Below, one piece after another: positions 36,401 to 46,309 of a DNA stretch of 64,000 nucleotides. Position 1 is the stretch's first letter. Each line of letters begins with the position of its first letter. The translations under genes were made by a program, and so were the position numbers. A model generated the notes under the pieces. That model had not been told where the DNA came from and did no database searches. It worked only from the letters and a program-made list of their open reading frames with translations. The DNA is taken from positions 134,001 to 198,000 of the forward strand of contig JAPMOS010000023.1 in NCBI GenBank assembly GCA_027972325.1, in the 5' to 3' direction. This DNA comes from Paratrimastix pyriformis (Eukaryota > Preaxostyla > Paratrimastigidae).

Positions 36401-39000
36401 GACCCGCCGACAACGGGGGCCCCGTGCCCCTGGTCCCGTTCGGGGTGGCCCTGGGCATCTTCGTTCTGGCGGCGCACCACCTCCCGCGGCCCTCCGCCGA
36501 CCGGCCCACGTCCCTGGCCCTGACCGGTCTCACGGTGCGCCGGCCCCTGTTTCTGCAGCCCCAGACCCCAGAAGTCCGCCTGCGACTGGCCGCGCCGTCC
36601 TCCGCCCCCTCTCCCGCCTCCACCTCATCAGCAGCATCATCAGCATTGGCATCGATGACCTGGGAGATCACGGCCGATGGGGCGCCCTGGGCCAGGGCGG
36701 GCTTGGAGGCCGCACCGGACGGTGTGCCCGCCTTCCCGCCCGGCCTCCTGACGGATGATGTCGACGGGGAGCCCTGGCACGCGCTCGCCCTCCCATCGCC
36801 ACCCGCCCCTTCGTCCGGGGTCGGCGGCCCAGCAGCGGGGAGCATCATCTCAGCCTCCGGGGCCTTCGAGACCCTGCGTTCGTGTGCCGTCCGCCAATCC
36901 TGTCCCGGCGGCGCTGATGGCGGTCAGGCGGAACAAGTCCTCGTTTTCCGGGCCGCGGTGCGGGAGTGCCACACGGCAGGCCGCCTCGCCCGGCTGGGGG
37001 CCCTTGCGGCCTGTCTGGACGGGGTCTTCCAAGCCGTCCGAATCGCAGCGACCGAGGTGGCGGGACCGGCAGGGGCGGATTCGGGGGGACTGGGCCTGGC
37101 CCGGCTCGACCGCGTGGTGATTCTGGACGCCACCGGGACGGCGGTGGATCGGCTGGTCAGTGGCGGGGACGGGGACGGGTCGCTTACCCTGGACGTCCTG
37201 GGGCTGATCGATGCCGACGTGATGCCTGACAGCAGCGGTGGCAGCGGTGGCAGCGGTGGCAGCGGTGGCAGCAGCGGTGGCAGCAGCGGTGGCAGCAGCG
37301 GCAGCTCGTTGTTCCTGCCCGTCCAGCGGCTCGCCTGTCGGGTCTGGGTCAGGGCCGCCGGGCGGGATGTGCTCTTCCTTGAGGGGATCACCCGGGCCCG
37401 GGTCCCGGCTCCGCCCCCCGGCCATGCTGCTGCCGTCTCGTCTCATGTCCCGGAGGAGAAGGATCATCACGCGAGAGCGGGCGCAGACAGCACCGTCCCT
37501 GCCCCGCCTGGTCGGCCGCCGCAGAAGCAAGACGGGTCAGAGGTGCTGCCCCCTCCGTCCCTCCCAGTGGCTGCAGCCCCGGCCGAATCAGTGCCCCCCG
37601 ACATCACCACCAGGTCCACACCGTCGGCCTCGACCCTCACCGCCAGCTCGCAGGGGGGACGAGCTCCGCCGGTGTGTGAGTGCGTCCTGCTCCCGGCTCC
37701 CTTGCCGCCCCTCAGCCAGCAGGCCAGCCGGGCGCCCCAGGCCTTCACGCCAGTCATCATTGCCGAGGAAGGTCCGTTTGTGCCACCACGCGCACGCGCA
37801 CGCGCACGCTCCATTCGTCTCGCAAAGGCGCGGCATGCTCTCTCCTCGCATCTCACGAATTCTCATTCCCGCCTCCTCACCCCGCCCGCTGACGTCCTGC
37901 ATCTGTCTTTCCCTCGTGCGCCCCAGGGTGCCCCTTGCCCCCGGCCTTCGCCCACCTGGCGGCCATCGCGCCCGCCCAGCCGCACCCCCCCGTCCTGCCT
38001 TCCTTCCTCGCCACCCATGGGCCGCTGCCTCCCGGGTCGACGCTGCTCCTGCTGGCCCCGCCCAGCCCCTCCCGCACGGGCCTCCTGGACGCTCTGACCG
38101 CCTTCGGGCCCCTCCACGGGCGCCTCGTGGCTGGCCGGTGCCGCCTGCTGCTGGTCACCTGTGAGGGCGCCCAGCCCGACCCGGAGGCCTGCGGGCGGGC
38201 GCACGCGCTCTGGGCGGCCCTCCGAACCCTGTCGCTGGAGCTGCCCGCCCCGATGCGCGCCGGCTGCCGGGCCGTGGACGTGGCCCCGGACGAGCGGCCC
38301 GCCCTGGTGGCCCACTGGGTCCAAGCCGAGCTGCGGGACATGGCGATGGCGGCTATCCCCCCGGAGGACCCCACCCGCCCGGCCCCGGACCCGGACACAC
38401 CCGCCCTGGTCGCTTACCGGAGCAGTTTGCGCCACTGCCCCCGGCTGGTGCCGTTGCCCCTGTTCGCCACCCCGCCGACCCCCTTTGTGCCCTCGGGGCG
38501 CTCGTACCTCGTCACCGGGGCCAGCGGGGGCATCGGCACGCATCTGGTGCGCTGGCTGCTCGACCGGGGGGCCGCCCGCGTGGTGGCGACGCACTGCTCG
38601 TCCACTTCCCCGGCACCCCCCGACCCGACGGATGGGCGGGTGGTCTGGCTGAGGCACAGCTTCACCGGCGCCGCGCCCCTGCAATGGGCGGAGGCCGAGT
38701 GGGGGCCTCTGGCGGGGATCTTCCACCTGGCCGGGGCCAACCCCGACGGGACCCTGCCCAGGATGCGGCGGGCTGATGTCGAGCGCGCCTGGGAGCCCAA
38801 GGCGGACGGGACTCGGTCCGTGCCGACGCAGGCCCAGAGGTTGATGATGCGGGCAGATGCGCCGTGAGAGCAACAGGCATGTTTGCGAAGACTCTTTCTT
38901 CTCTGCACGGCTGGCTCTTCCCAACTCCCTTCCTCTTGGCAAGGGTCAAAACAAAAATACCAAAAACAATCCAACGCGCGACGGACGCTCACTGCCCACC

Positions 39001-39031
<31 letters not shown>

Positions 39032-41977
39032 ACGCGCTGGTGCTTCTCATTCCAGGGAAGTTCTCGCCCTGGCCCAGCGGCAGGCCTCCTCGGTTGCCTT
39101 CGTGGTGCTCTTCTCCTCGCTCGCCGGCACCTTCGGGGTGCCCGGCCAGTTCCCCTACGCGGCCGCCAACGGGTACTTGGACGGGGCTGCCCGGGGCTGC
39201 CAGGCCCTGCCCGTGGTCAGCATCGGGTGGAACGCCTGGGAGGCCACCGGCATGGCCGCTCGGGTGGTCTGAATGCACCCTCCTCCCCATGCTGCCTTCA
39301 TGTGTGCTGAAGGAGATCTTGAGGGACCCCCCTTGCCGTCGGGTTTTTGATGTTGTTTCCGCCTCTTTCTGCCCTGGCCGCCCCCCCCTCGCACCGCAGA
39401 GCTCCCCGGCTGGGCGCCGGTCGCGTGTGGGTTTCCTGGGCCCGCACCTGTCCCTGGCCAGCACCTCGCCCACCGTGGCCCTGCGGCTGCTCTTTGAGCG
39501 GCTGCTCCCCCTGGCACTAGCCACCCAGGCCCCTGCCCCCGCCTCCGCCAGGCGCCATCTGTTGGTCCTGCCGCTTTCGGGGCGGCCCGTCGATGTCCCT
39601 CCGCCGACAGCCTCCTTGCTCCGGGGGTACCCCATCCCCCCCTCGGCCGACGACCAACCCCCACCACCCCGACGAGCCGGCGAGGGCCGGCCATCCCCCA
39701 CCGCCTCCTCCTCTTCTTCCCAACCTCCCTCCTCCAGCCAGCGATGCAACAAGTGTCGCGGGCCCCCGGGGTGATGTCCACCAGGGTGATGTCCACCAGG
39801 GTGATGTCCACCAGGGTGATGTCCACCAGGGTGATGTCCACCAGGGTGATGTCCACCAGGGTGATGTACACCAGGGTGATGTACACCAGGGTGCTGCCGA
39901 TCGTACCCCGGCCCGGCCATCGCCTGCCCCCTCCGACGGGGTCGTGGCCGCAGCCGTGGCACAGGCGCTCCGCGGTGTGCTCCTTGGCCGGGACGACCCG
40001 GCCGTCGCGTGGGACGAGGCCGCCACCCTGGGCCAGGCGGGTCTCGACTCCCTCGGTCCGCCACCCCAGCTCCCACCACCCAGGCTCCATTCACATGCCG
40101 TCATCTCCTTTCCCCCATTTCACCCCCTCGCCCGCCGCTTCTGCTCCGTCTGCACCTCCCCAGGGGAGCTGATGCTGCGCAGCGACCTGGAGCGGCACTT
40201 GGGGCAGCCCCTGCCCCCGAGCCTGCTGGCACATCCGTTTGCCGCGTTGACCCGCTCCCAGCTTGCCGCCTTGCTCACAGCCCACATGCCCCGCCCCGCG
40301 ACCCCATCATCCCACCACCTTCAGCCGACTCAGCCACCCCAACCCCGGTCGTCCCAACCCCAGTCGACCCAACCCCAGTCGACCCAACCCCAGTCGACCG
40401 CAGCGGCCCCGGCGCTCTTCGATCCCCCGACCTCGATGGGGCCCCTCGCCATGTCGCCCTCACCACCGACCCTGCCAATAGCCCCGGGCGCATCCCCGGC
40501 CCCAGCCCAGGAGGTCCGGGCGGCACCTTCCATGGCGCCGGACGACTTCCGCGCGGCATGCGCCCGGCTGGCGCCCTACGCGCTGCACTGCTACCAGCAG
40601 GCACCCCGGCCAGCCGAGGCGGCCCAGATCTGGTTCTGCTGCGCGCCCTTCGCCAGCCGGGGCGATTTCTACCGGCGCTGGCTGCCCGCCCTGGGCCCCG
40701 ACACGCCCCTGTACGTTCTGGAGAACCCCACGCTGTACGGCCAGGCGGTGCCCTTCACGACCATGTCCCAGATGGCCCTGTTCCTGGCGGGCTGGTCCGG
40801 GACCAGGTCGGCAGTACCCACGGGGGCCAGGCGCACATGGGCCGGGTGGTGGTGGTGGGCCTGTCCTACTCGGCCATGCTCGCCTACCACCTGGGCCGCC
40901 ACCTCGAGGGGGCCACGGGCTGGCGGGGCGCCCTTGTCCTGCTGGACCCGGCCTGTCTGCCCTGCCTGGCCTGGTACCGGCACCGCCAGGCGGACCCCGG
41001 GGTGGCTCTGCCCAGCTACAGCACCGCCTGCACCCGGACCCGCATGCAAGAGTCGGACGAGGACGTCGAGGCGACATTCCTCTGCTACGTCGGCTTTGTC
41101 GTGTCCCGGGACCGGGCCCCCGACATCAGCCGGTCGGTGGTGGTGCTGGCAAAAACTGTGGCGAGTCAAAGAAGAAGAGGGGGAGTCGCGCTCCCGGAGG
41201 GCTGATCCTCATGTCATGGCGCACCCACCCCTTCCCGCCCTCGCCACCTTACTCTCTGCCTGTTTCGCAGCCTGCCGCTGACGATGGCCGACGTGGCCGG
41301 GCGGTTCCAGGAGGCCCTCAGAGAGGCCAAGGCCCAGGCCGCAGGTGGCCCTGCCGCCCCTGCCGCGCCCCTGAGGCAGCTACGGGGGGCGCTGTGGCCG
41401 CACTTCTTCGGGTCGCTGGGCCTCAACTACGGTTCCGAAGACTACCGAGGTCTGCACAAGGGAAGACCCCCTGCTGTGGGTTTGACTGAACGGAGTCCGT
41501 TGTCCACGCCGATCATCCATCGGCCACCGGTTGGTATGGGGGCGCGTGCAGCCCTGGAACCTCAGGCCGACTGCGCGATCTTTGACAATATGCTGACGGT
41601 CCGGCACAGCCTCCCCTCGTCGCACCCGCTGACCGTTGTTTTCACCGCAGGCATCCTTCGTCCCGTCGGCCGGGGACGAGGCCCTTCTGGCGGCCATCAT
41701 GCCGCCGTCCGCCGGCACTCCGGCGCTGCTGCCCGACCGGCCTCGGACCCGTATGGACCTGATGCTCGTCATGGCCCAGGACGCCCGCCCGCTCATGCCG
41801 GACTTGATCCCCGGCCCGGCCACGGGACTCCCCGGACTGCCGGACTGGGTGGCGATGACCGAGGGGACAGCCGCGGTCAGCTGCCTTCCTGGGAGCCACT
41901 TCACCTTCCACGTGCAGAACCTCGACGAGCTGATCCGGAGGGTGCGCCTGTACGCAGCCAGCAAGGGGGCGGCCTGA
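28853..41977 (+). CDS. Hybrid NRPS-PKS megasynthase, C-A-PCP-KS-DH-KR-ACP-TE
   Basis: One gene of about 16 exons encodes a full NRPS module followed by a reducing PKS module and a thioesterase. The expected chemistry is activation of an amino acid, one ketide extension, ketoreduction and dehydration, then TE release; this is inferred from domain order. In-phase exons I can place: 30240-30783, 30860-31069, 31233-31404, 31576-31653, 31879-32107, 32254-32457, 32679-33209, 33320-34673, 34807-34963, 35056-37771, 37927-38815, 39056-39263, 39400 to about 39770, about 39770-40055, 40164 on, about 41271 on, and the last exon from about 41648 to the stop at 41977. Nearly all donors are GTCCGT or GTCCGC. 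No acyltransferase is recognisable. Two or three one-base losses at homopolymers (about 29092, 32071-32075, 40788) interrupt the frame. The true start is uncertain because the first 60-100 residues of the C domain are poorly resolved. Confidence 0.9.
30441..33400 (+). other. Adenylation (A) domain
   Basis: Core motifs, in order: A3 LFTSGTTGQPKGV at 31259-31297; A4 region PTFDV spliced to RVPCCLYVCPAEARMDP; HAIEAAWVPPFLVDGLL; A5 YGPTETTVF created by splicing 32107 to 32254; GCPGEIWIGG spliced to LGVSPGYL; A7 WYRTGDL; A8 RADRQAKVAGIRL; A10 as AHGKYDW across the junction 33209/33320. The GGE-type helix before A5 is short, and one G must be added to the G5 run at 32071-32075 to stay in frame. The reconstituted specificity pocket cannot be read reliably, so no substrate is proposed. 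Confidence 0.9.
33420..33680 (+). other. Peptidyl carrier domain (PCP)
   Basis: LGATSLDLVRLFERL at 33529 onward carries the phosphopantetheine serine (AGC 33541-33543). The usual GGDS is replaced by GATS, a form more often seen in carrier domains feeding a ketosynthase. The following linker (AASTAAASTSTTS) leads straight into the KS. Confidence 0.85.
33840..35320 (+). other. Ketosynthase (KS) domain
   Basis: It starts at PIAIIGLALMAPGCPDLDAF. The catalytic Cys lies in AVGSACSGSLVAVHL (TGT 34303-34305), where most families have DTACSSS. The two catalytic histidines are present: ECHGTATTLGDP (CAC 34844-34846), and NVGHLNTAAG, created by the junction 34963/35056 (CAC 35068-35070). YGAVSSFGIGGTNAHAVL closes the domain. 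The triad is complete, so condensation activity is expected. The DT to GS change next to the Cys is atypical. Confidence 0.9.
35330..36225 (+). other. KS-AT linker and eroded or replaced AT region
   Basis: After the KS comes a clear KS-AT linker (ALTTLAFTLARRLSGHESCR), and at 36184-36222 the typical post-AT linker (LPGSPMLGQSYWY, compare LPTYPFQRERYW). The roughly 270 residues between hold no GHSxGE nucleophile motif, no GQGxQ start and no catalytic His motif. Length and composition suggest a degenerate AT remnant or a docking platform for a trans-acting acyltransferase. Confidence 0.7.
36290..37080 (+). other. Dehydratase (DH) domain
   Basis: The N-terminal hotdog motif is LRGHALCRPADNGGPVPLV, with catalytic His at 36388-36390. 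The C-terminal hotdog has LDGVFQA (DxxxQ) with Asp at about 37018-37020. Both catalytic residues are therefore in place. A Gly-Ser repeat (SGGSGGSGG, 37230-37300) follows as a linker. Confidence 0.75.
38000..39560 (+). other. Ketoreductase (KR) domain
   Basis: A structural half-domain (LLDALTAFGPLHGRLVAGRC) precedes the NADPH site YLVTGASGGIGTHLVRWLL at about 38504. IFHLAGANPDGTL and the catalytic FSSLAGTFG ... PYAAANGYLD (Ser and Tyr, with Asn) are split by intron 38816-39055, which contains a C29 run. WNAWEATGMAAR closes it before a phase-0 intron. The set of catalytic residues is complete. Confidence 0.85.
39772..39897 (+). repeat. 15-bp in-frame tandem repeat in the megasynthase
   Basis: Eight units of GGTGATGTCCACCAG, the last two with TACACC. 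Each encodes GDVHQ in the ACP frame. Each also contains a donor-like GTCCAC and an acceptor-like CCACCAG|G, so the array can be read as linker or as a ladder of splice sites between KR and ACP. Confidence 0.9.
39900..40320 (+). other. Acyl carrier domain (ACP)
   Basis: LGQAGLDSL carries the phosphopantetheine serine (TCC 40049-40051). The domain is split right after it by intron 40056-40163 (donor GTCCGC) and continues ELMLRSDLERHLGQPLP and LTRSQLAALL. Confidence 0.85.
40540..41977 (+). other. Thioesterase (TE) domain
   Basis: An alpha/beta-hydrolase pattern: WFCCAPFASRGDFYRRWLP, then VVVVGLSYSAMLAYHL with the nucleophile Ser at 40864-40866 (GLSYS in place of GWSxG), ALVLLDPA, and near the end LPGSHFTFHVQNLDEL with the catalytic His at 41897-41899. 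One G added to GGG near 40788 would join MALFLAG to LVRDQVGSTHGG. Two further introns split the lid region. The stop is at 41975-41977. Confidence 0.8.
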
Positions 41978-43262
41978 CCTTGCGAATGGGTTGAGCTTTC
42001 CCAATTGGGTGAGGAATTTGAATTTGCGAATCCTGGTTGGGCCGTCGTTGCGCCTGGGGGGGGGGGGGGGGTTAGCGGCCCGGGCACTCCCACGACTGGG
42101 ATGGCGCCCGGTCCGCCGGCAGCCACATGCCTCACGATGGAGTGCCCCCGTCGCCACGCCCCCGACCCTGCCCCCGGCTTCAGGAGGCCCATGCGTGACC
42201 GGGCCGCCGCGAGTGCGGGAGCGGAAGAGTTTCCTCTGTGCCACATGCCGCCCGCCCTGAGATGAGCGCCCGTGTTGCCGGCATGGGCATGAGGGGGTGA
42301 GGAAATGGGGTTCATTCATGACGGAACGCACGGAGGAGGGAGTCGCCTCGGGATGGGCGGCATGAGTGAGACGCGGCCGCGGGGCCGCAGAGCTGCGCCC
42401 GTCTGCCACAAAAAGGCGCTTTCCAAAGGCCAGGGTAGGGAGGAACAAAGGTCGGAGTTCCGGCCCCGGGGGGGGGGGGGGGGGGGGGGGGATCCGCAAG
42501 GGAAGAGGGGGAACAAGAAGGAAGAAGGTATCCACCAATATACACGGATTGGAGGCGGCACAGTGCGCTACTGCCGGATGCCCTTCTCCCGGGGTAATGT
42601 GTCCAATTTCTTGGTGGCGTTCGCCCCGTACAACGAATTGGTCGTGACGAAGGCAATTGAGCCGTTCTTCATTGTATCGTGTGTGATTTCTAGCGGATTC
42701 GGATGTGGGATTGAGAAAAAAGACACTCGCTGTGCAGACCTCGCCTCATGGTGTGGAAGTGATTGCAGAGAAATTCAGGAGATGGAGGAGGAGGAGTTTG
42801 CTGCCGAGCAGCAGCAGTTGCAATCGCTGCAGCAGATTGGGCACGTGTTGTGGCCGTGAGAGCCGGACGCTCCGGATTCTGCGCGTGGTGAGGAGATGGC
42901 TCGTGTCAAGTATGGGGGACAGACCAAAATCTGTGCTCGTTGATCATAAAAGTCTACGAGAACTCCGTAATGTGAATCCCATTGTTTACGGGCTGTCTCT
43001 TCGTGGCGGAGGCATGCACGATGAATTTCCGTCATGTGGACAACATTGTTCTTGTCGATTGAGCTATAAAACAATTGGAGGAGCTGATGGGAATTCCACG
43101 CGTGCAGACCTTTTCCTTTCCTGGGCTGCCATTTTTCTCGGAAATGAACGGCCGAGTAAGAGCCTGCTCGATACCGGCAAACGTGACACAATCGAGCTGC
43201 TATGAGGTTTGAATATTATTCCCTTCCTTGTTGCCCGAGTCGAGCTCTTTTCCGCCTTTTAG
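41978..43262. other. Region between megasynthase and LRR exons
   Basis: Contains a G12 run (42057-42070), a G23 run (about 42468-42490) and no recognised domain. Plus-strand pieces such as QLEELMGIPRVQTF (about 43072) and EIQEMEEEEFAAEQQQLQSL (about 42773) look protein-like and could be upstream exons of the LRR gene, but the phases did not fit when tried. Confidence 0.35.
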
Positions 43263-43828
43263 CGCACCGCCGCAAGGACTTGGAGCCATGTACCTCCAGA
43301 AATGCCATGATATGGGCATTACTCCGAACACTGTGCTCGCTTCCCAGGTCCGTCTCGATCGCACTGCAACTTCGATCTTGAGCACCCCCATTTGTTTTCT
43401 TCTAGTTTTCTTCTCCCACTATGCCCGAACGCTTTGATTTTCATACCAATTACATTGGGGACAGGGGTGTCCTTGCGCTTTGTGAAGTTCTGAAGAATGT
43501 TCCCCGAATTACTGCCATTAACATCAAAGATAATGGCATTCGCAATGCTGGCATTATTTCACTTGGTCTGTTCTCTTCAAGGGGTCCTTCCGATCATCAA
43601 CTCTTGGCACTTGGCGCGCTAGTTGAAGTCCTCAAAAAGCACCCCACTCTCGTCTCTCTCGACATCAGCTGCAACCAAATCTCTGATACTGGTGGGCTTG
43701 CAGTTCTCGATCTCTTGAAGTCCAATCAGAATCTGGTGGAACTCGAATTCTACAACAACAGAGTCGAGGCGAACGTTCGGTTGAAGATTAAAAAGGCCCT
43801 TGAGGAGAACAAAGCGCGACCCCATTGA
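43263..43828 (+). CDS. Leucine-rich-repeat protein (3' exons)
   Basis: Exon 43263-43347 (GAMYLQKCHDMGITPNTV, donor GTCCGT) joins in phase 0 to 43406-43828 (acceptor TCTAG). The protein has ribonuclease-inhibitor/Tcte1-type LRRs: GVLALCEVLKNVPRITAINI then KDNGIRN, and LVEVLKKHPTLVSLDISCNQ, LLKSNQNLVELEFYNNRV. It ends ...ENKARPH at a TGA. One repeat is longer than usual, with an insert (SSRGPSDHQLLA). The N-terminus is missing; exons probably lie upstream at 42.7-43.2 kb. It converges with the minus-strand Npr2-like gene across a 570-bp gap. Likely a structural or adaptor protein; nothing points to a specific role. Confidence 0.75.
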
Positions 43829-43829
43829 G

Positions 43830-44399
43830 GCTTCCTCTTTATAATCCGTTCACGCCGTCTGCTCGTCCATCCCGCACCCCCACCCGGGCTCACACACCCT
43901 TCCTTGCAGACCACCCCCGCAAGCGAGTTTCCTTTTCCACAGCATCTTCTCTTGCATGACACCCTTCCTCTCCATCCCCCTGGGCGGTTGCGGCTGTGCC
44001 TCTCCCTCCCCTCCGCTCCTCCCCCCTTCCCGTTGCGGTGGCGCGAGAGCGTGCGTGCCATTTGTTGGGTCAGTGTCTTGTTTTTTTGCCCCTTCCCCCT
44101 CTCCCGGGTGCCCCGTTCTCTGGCTGGGGCGTTGCGTCCATCCCCTCGGCGCTTCCGCCTGCCCCTGGCCGAGGATCTCCGACTCTTTCTTCTACTGCCC
44201 CTTCCCAGCGGCGTGTCGCTCTTGGTGGTTTTGGCTGGGTGGCGTGGGTTCCGTTGGTTGTGTTTATTCTTGCTCGAGTCTTCGTCTTCTTCCGTTGTGC
44301 GCTCCTAGTCGCTGTTTTGTAACAGTATTCACAAAAGCAAAACGTCCCCAAAAAAAAGCGAAAGGTCGAGCGCCAGAGGAGCAGGGGCGGGAGGTTTCT
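43830..44399. other. Convergent 3' intergenic region
   Basis: Pyrimidine-rich sequence between the converging LRR and Npr2-like genes. Open frames exist on plus but have no domain-like content. Confidence 0.5.
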
Positions 44400-44402
44400 T
44401 CA

Positions 44403-45563
44403 CTTCACTTGGGGGGCCGCACGGAGGCCCACCAGGCCCAGGCCGACCAGCTCCTTGACGGCCGCCTGCACCTGGCCCGGGGTGACCACGTCCACCAGGG
44501 GCGGGGCGTACTGGGGCACGATCCCGGGGGTGATGCCCGCCCGGAGGGCCTGCTTGACGGTGGCCATCATGCGCAGCTTGCGCAGGGTCATGAAGATCTC
44601 CCCGATGGTGGTGGCCCCGTCGATCCAGGGCCAGAGCAGCTCCGTGGCCATGTCCAGCCGGGCGTCATCGAACCGGGTCAGCAGGGCCCGCGCCTCTGGG
44701 GGCAGGTCGGCGTCGCGCTCACCCGGGCAGCACAGCGCCGCGGGACACTTGGCGGCCGGGGCAGGGACAGGGGGCCCGGCGAGGATGTAGGGGATTTGGT
44801 CGAGGGCCGGGAGGGTGGTGGTGGCCCCCCGGAGCGGGGTGGACGAGGGGGCGGGAGGGAGGCCTCGTGACTTGGTGGAGGTAGTGGTGGCGCCATGGCT
44901 GGGGCGGGTCGATGGGGTTACAAACTCCAGCGAAAAGTAGCCCGCCGGCCAGGCGGCCGGAAAGGGGATGCAGCAGGCATGCCACATGAGGCGGTGGTGG
45001 GGAGGGGGAAGGGCCTCGGCCTGAAGGCACGAGCTGTACACAGAGCCAAGAAAATCCGAAAGCGGATCGGTGGTCGGAGCCGCATGAGGCAGGCGGCGGA
45101 GGGCAGGCAGCGAAACTGCATACGGGCTGGTGGCGGTGAGAGCCCCGGTCTCAGTCTCCAGGGTCAGCAGGGTCGAGGCCAGTTTGTAGATGGCATCGAC
45201 AAAACGAGGCAAGTAACGAGAGCGATGGCCAGCAGGCGCGACTTTGTTGAGCCGACGTTTGTGGGCAGCCAGCATGCGGTCAGCGCACGCCTTATCGTAG
45301 GCGGCCACAAGAGAACAGCGGTAGACGCCGCGTGGATACCGGCTCTCGTCTCGCAGGAGAATCGGGAAAAAGAGAAACACGAGCGAGCCCATCAAAAGAG
45401 TACAGAGTTGCAGAGGACTTTCTCCATCGGTGGCGGGGGAGAAAATGAGCTCATCCGCCAAAAGAGAGAACCTTTCTTTGCCCACAGAATTCGCTGGAAA
45501 TTGGGCGCGCATTACAGGGCCAATATCTGTGTCGAACTCAATGAAAAAGAGGGCGCGAAACAT
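44403..45563 (-). CDS. NPRL2: Npr2/NPRL2-like GATOR1 (SEACIT) subunit
   Basis: The family forms, with NPRL3 and DEPDC5, the GAP complex that switches off TORC1 during amino-acid starvation at the vacuole or lysosome. A single uninterrupted frame of about 387 residues starts MFRALFFIEFDTDIGPVM, the longin-type opening of the family (FFxEFdxxxGP). RFVDAIYKLASTLLTLETE corresponds to the KLAxxLxxLExE helix. The C-terminal winged-helix part begins LLWPWIDGATTIGEIFMTLR and ends QAAVKELVGLGLVGL. A Pro/Ser/Thr-rich insert (about residues 210-290) replaces the usual connector. No intron is visible, unlike the neighbours. A non-ATG extension to 45626 is possible. The assignment rests on motif recall, not alignment. 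Confidence 0.55.
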
Positions 45564-45639
45564 CACCGCAAAAATGCCACGCCGCGGTGGCTGTCCCTCG
45601 TGGGGTTTGCCGATTGTTTCAGGCAAGAATTTTTGAATT

Positions 45640-46300
45640 GACCACGATTCCAGTGCACGATGATCAAACCTTCCTCGCAGATTCTCTCATCCACGCCGTT
45701 TCAGATGTTATTGTATTTTCACGGGTGGTACGACCTGATTTTCATTATCATAACTCTGATTCTCTACATTTATAAAGGTACTACTGCTTGTGTCCTTTTT
45801 TTTCTGCAACTTCCCCTGTGACCTAGCTGTATCACTACCTTATCCTGCTCTCCTTGCCCTGGAACTCTGTTTCTTGCTCATCGCAGCCCCACTTCTCGAG
45901 TGGGCTCGTCTTTACCTTGGTCCGTTTTGAACAATCCAGCTTCCCTTGTTGACTTCTTCAGGGACCCGAGGGAATCTCACTGAGCAAGTCCTTCCACTTA
46001 TTTTTTTCCTCGTCCTTTGTGTGCCCACGATCATGGGCCACGTCTATTTTCTGGCCTGGCAGGCCTACGTGTCTGGGCATTGTTTCTTTGATTTTCCCGC
46101 ACATCAAGCTGTAGTCTTCAAATAGAAATCCCGATGAACGCCATTTCACTGCTCTTCCTGCTTGCCGAGCTGATCTTTGCCATCATCTACATTATTGTCT
46201 TCCAGCGGAGCAATCTCTAAACATCTGGTTTCATCCCATCGTGTGTGTAGATTTTACTCAAAAACGATGGTCCCCGAACGCTGTATTGCCTGCGAAGAGA
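45640..46300. other. Intergenic, AT-richer
   Basis: 5' flank of the Npr2-like gene and 3' flank of the next minus-strand gene. T-rich, no repeats, no gene recognised. Confidence 0.5.
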
Positions 46301-46309
46301 AGGAGAAGA

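Noticed and set aside
37935-39560. Separate short-chain dehydrogenase gene
   Set aside because: The KR frame joins in phase to the PKS exon through intron 37772-37926, so it is part of the megasynthase.
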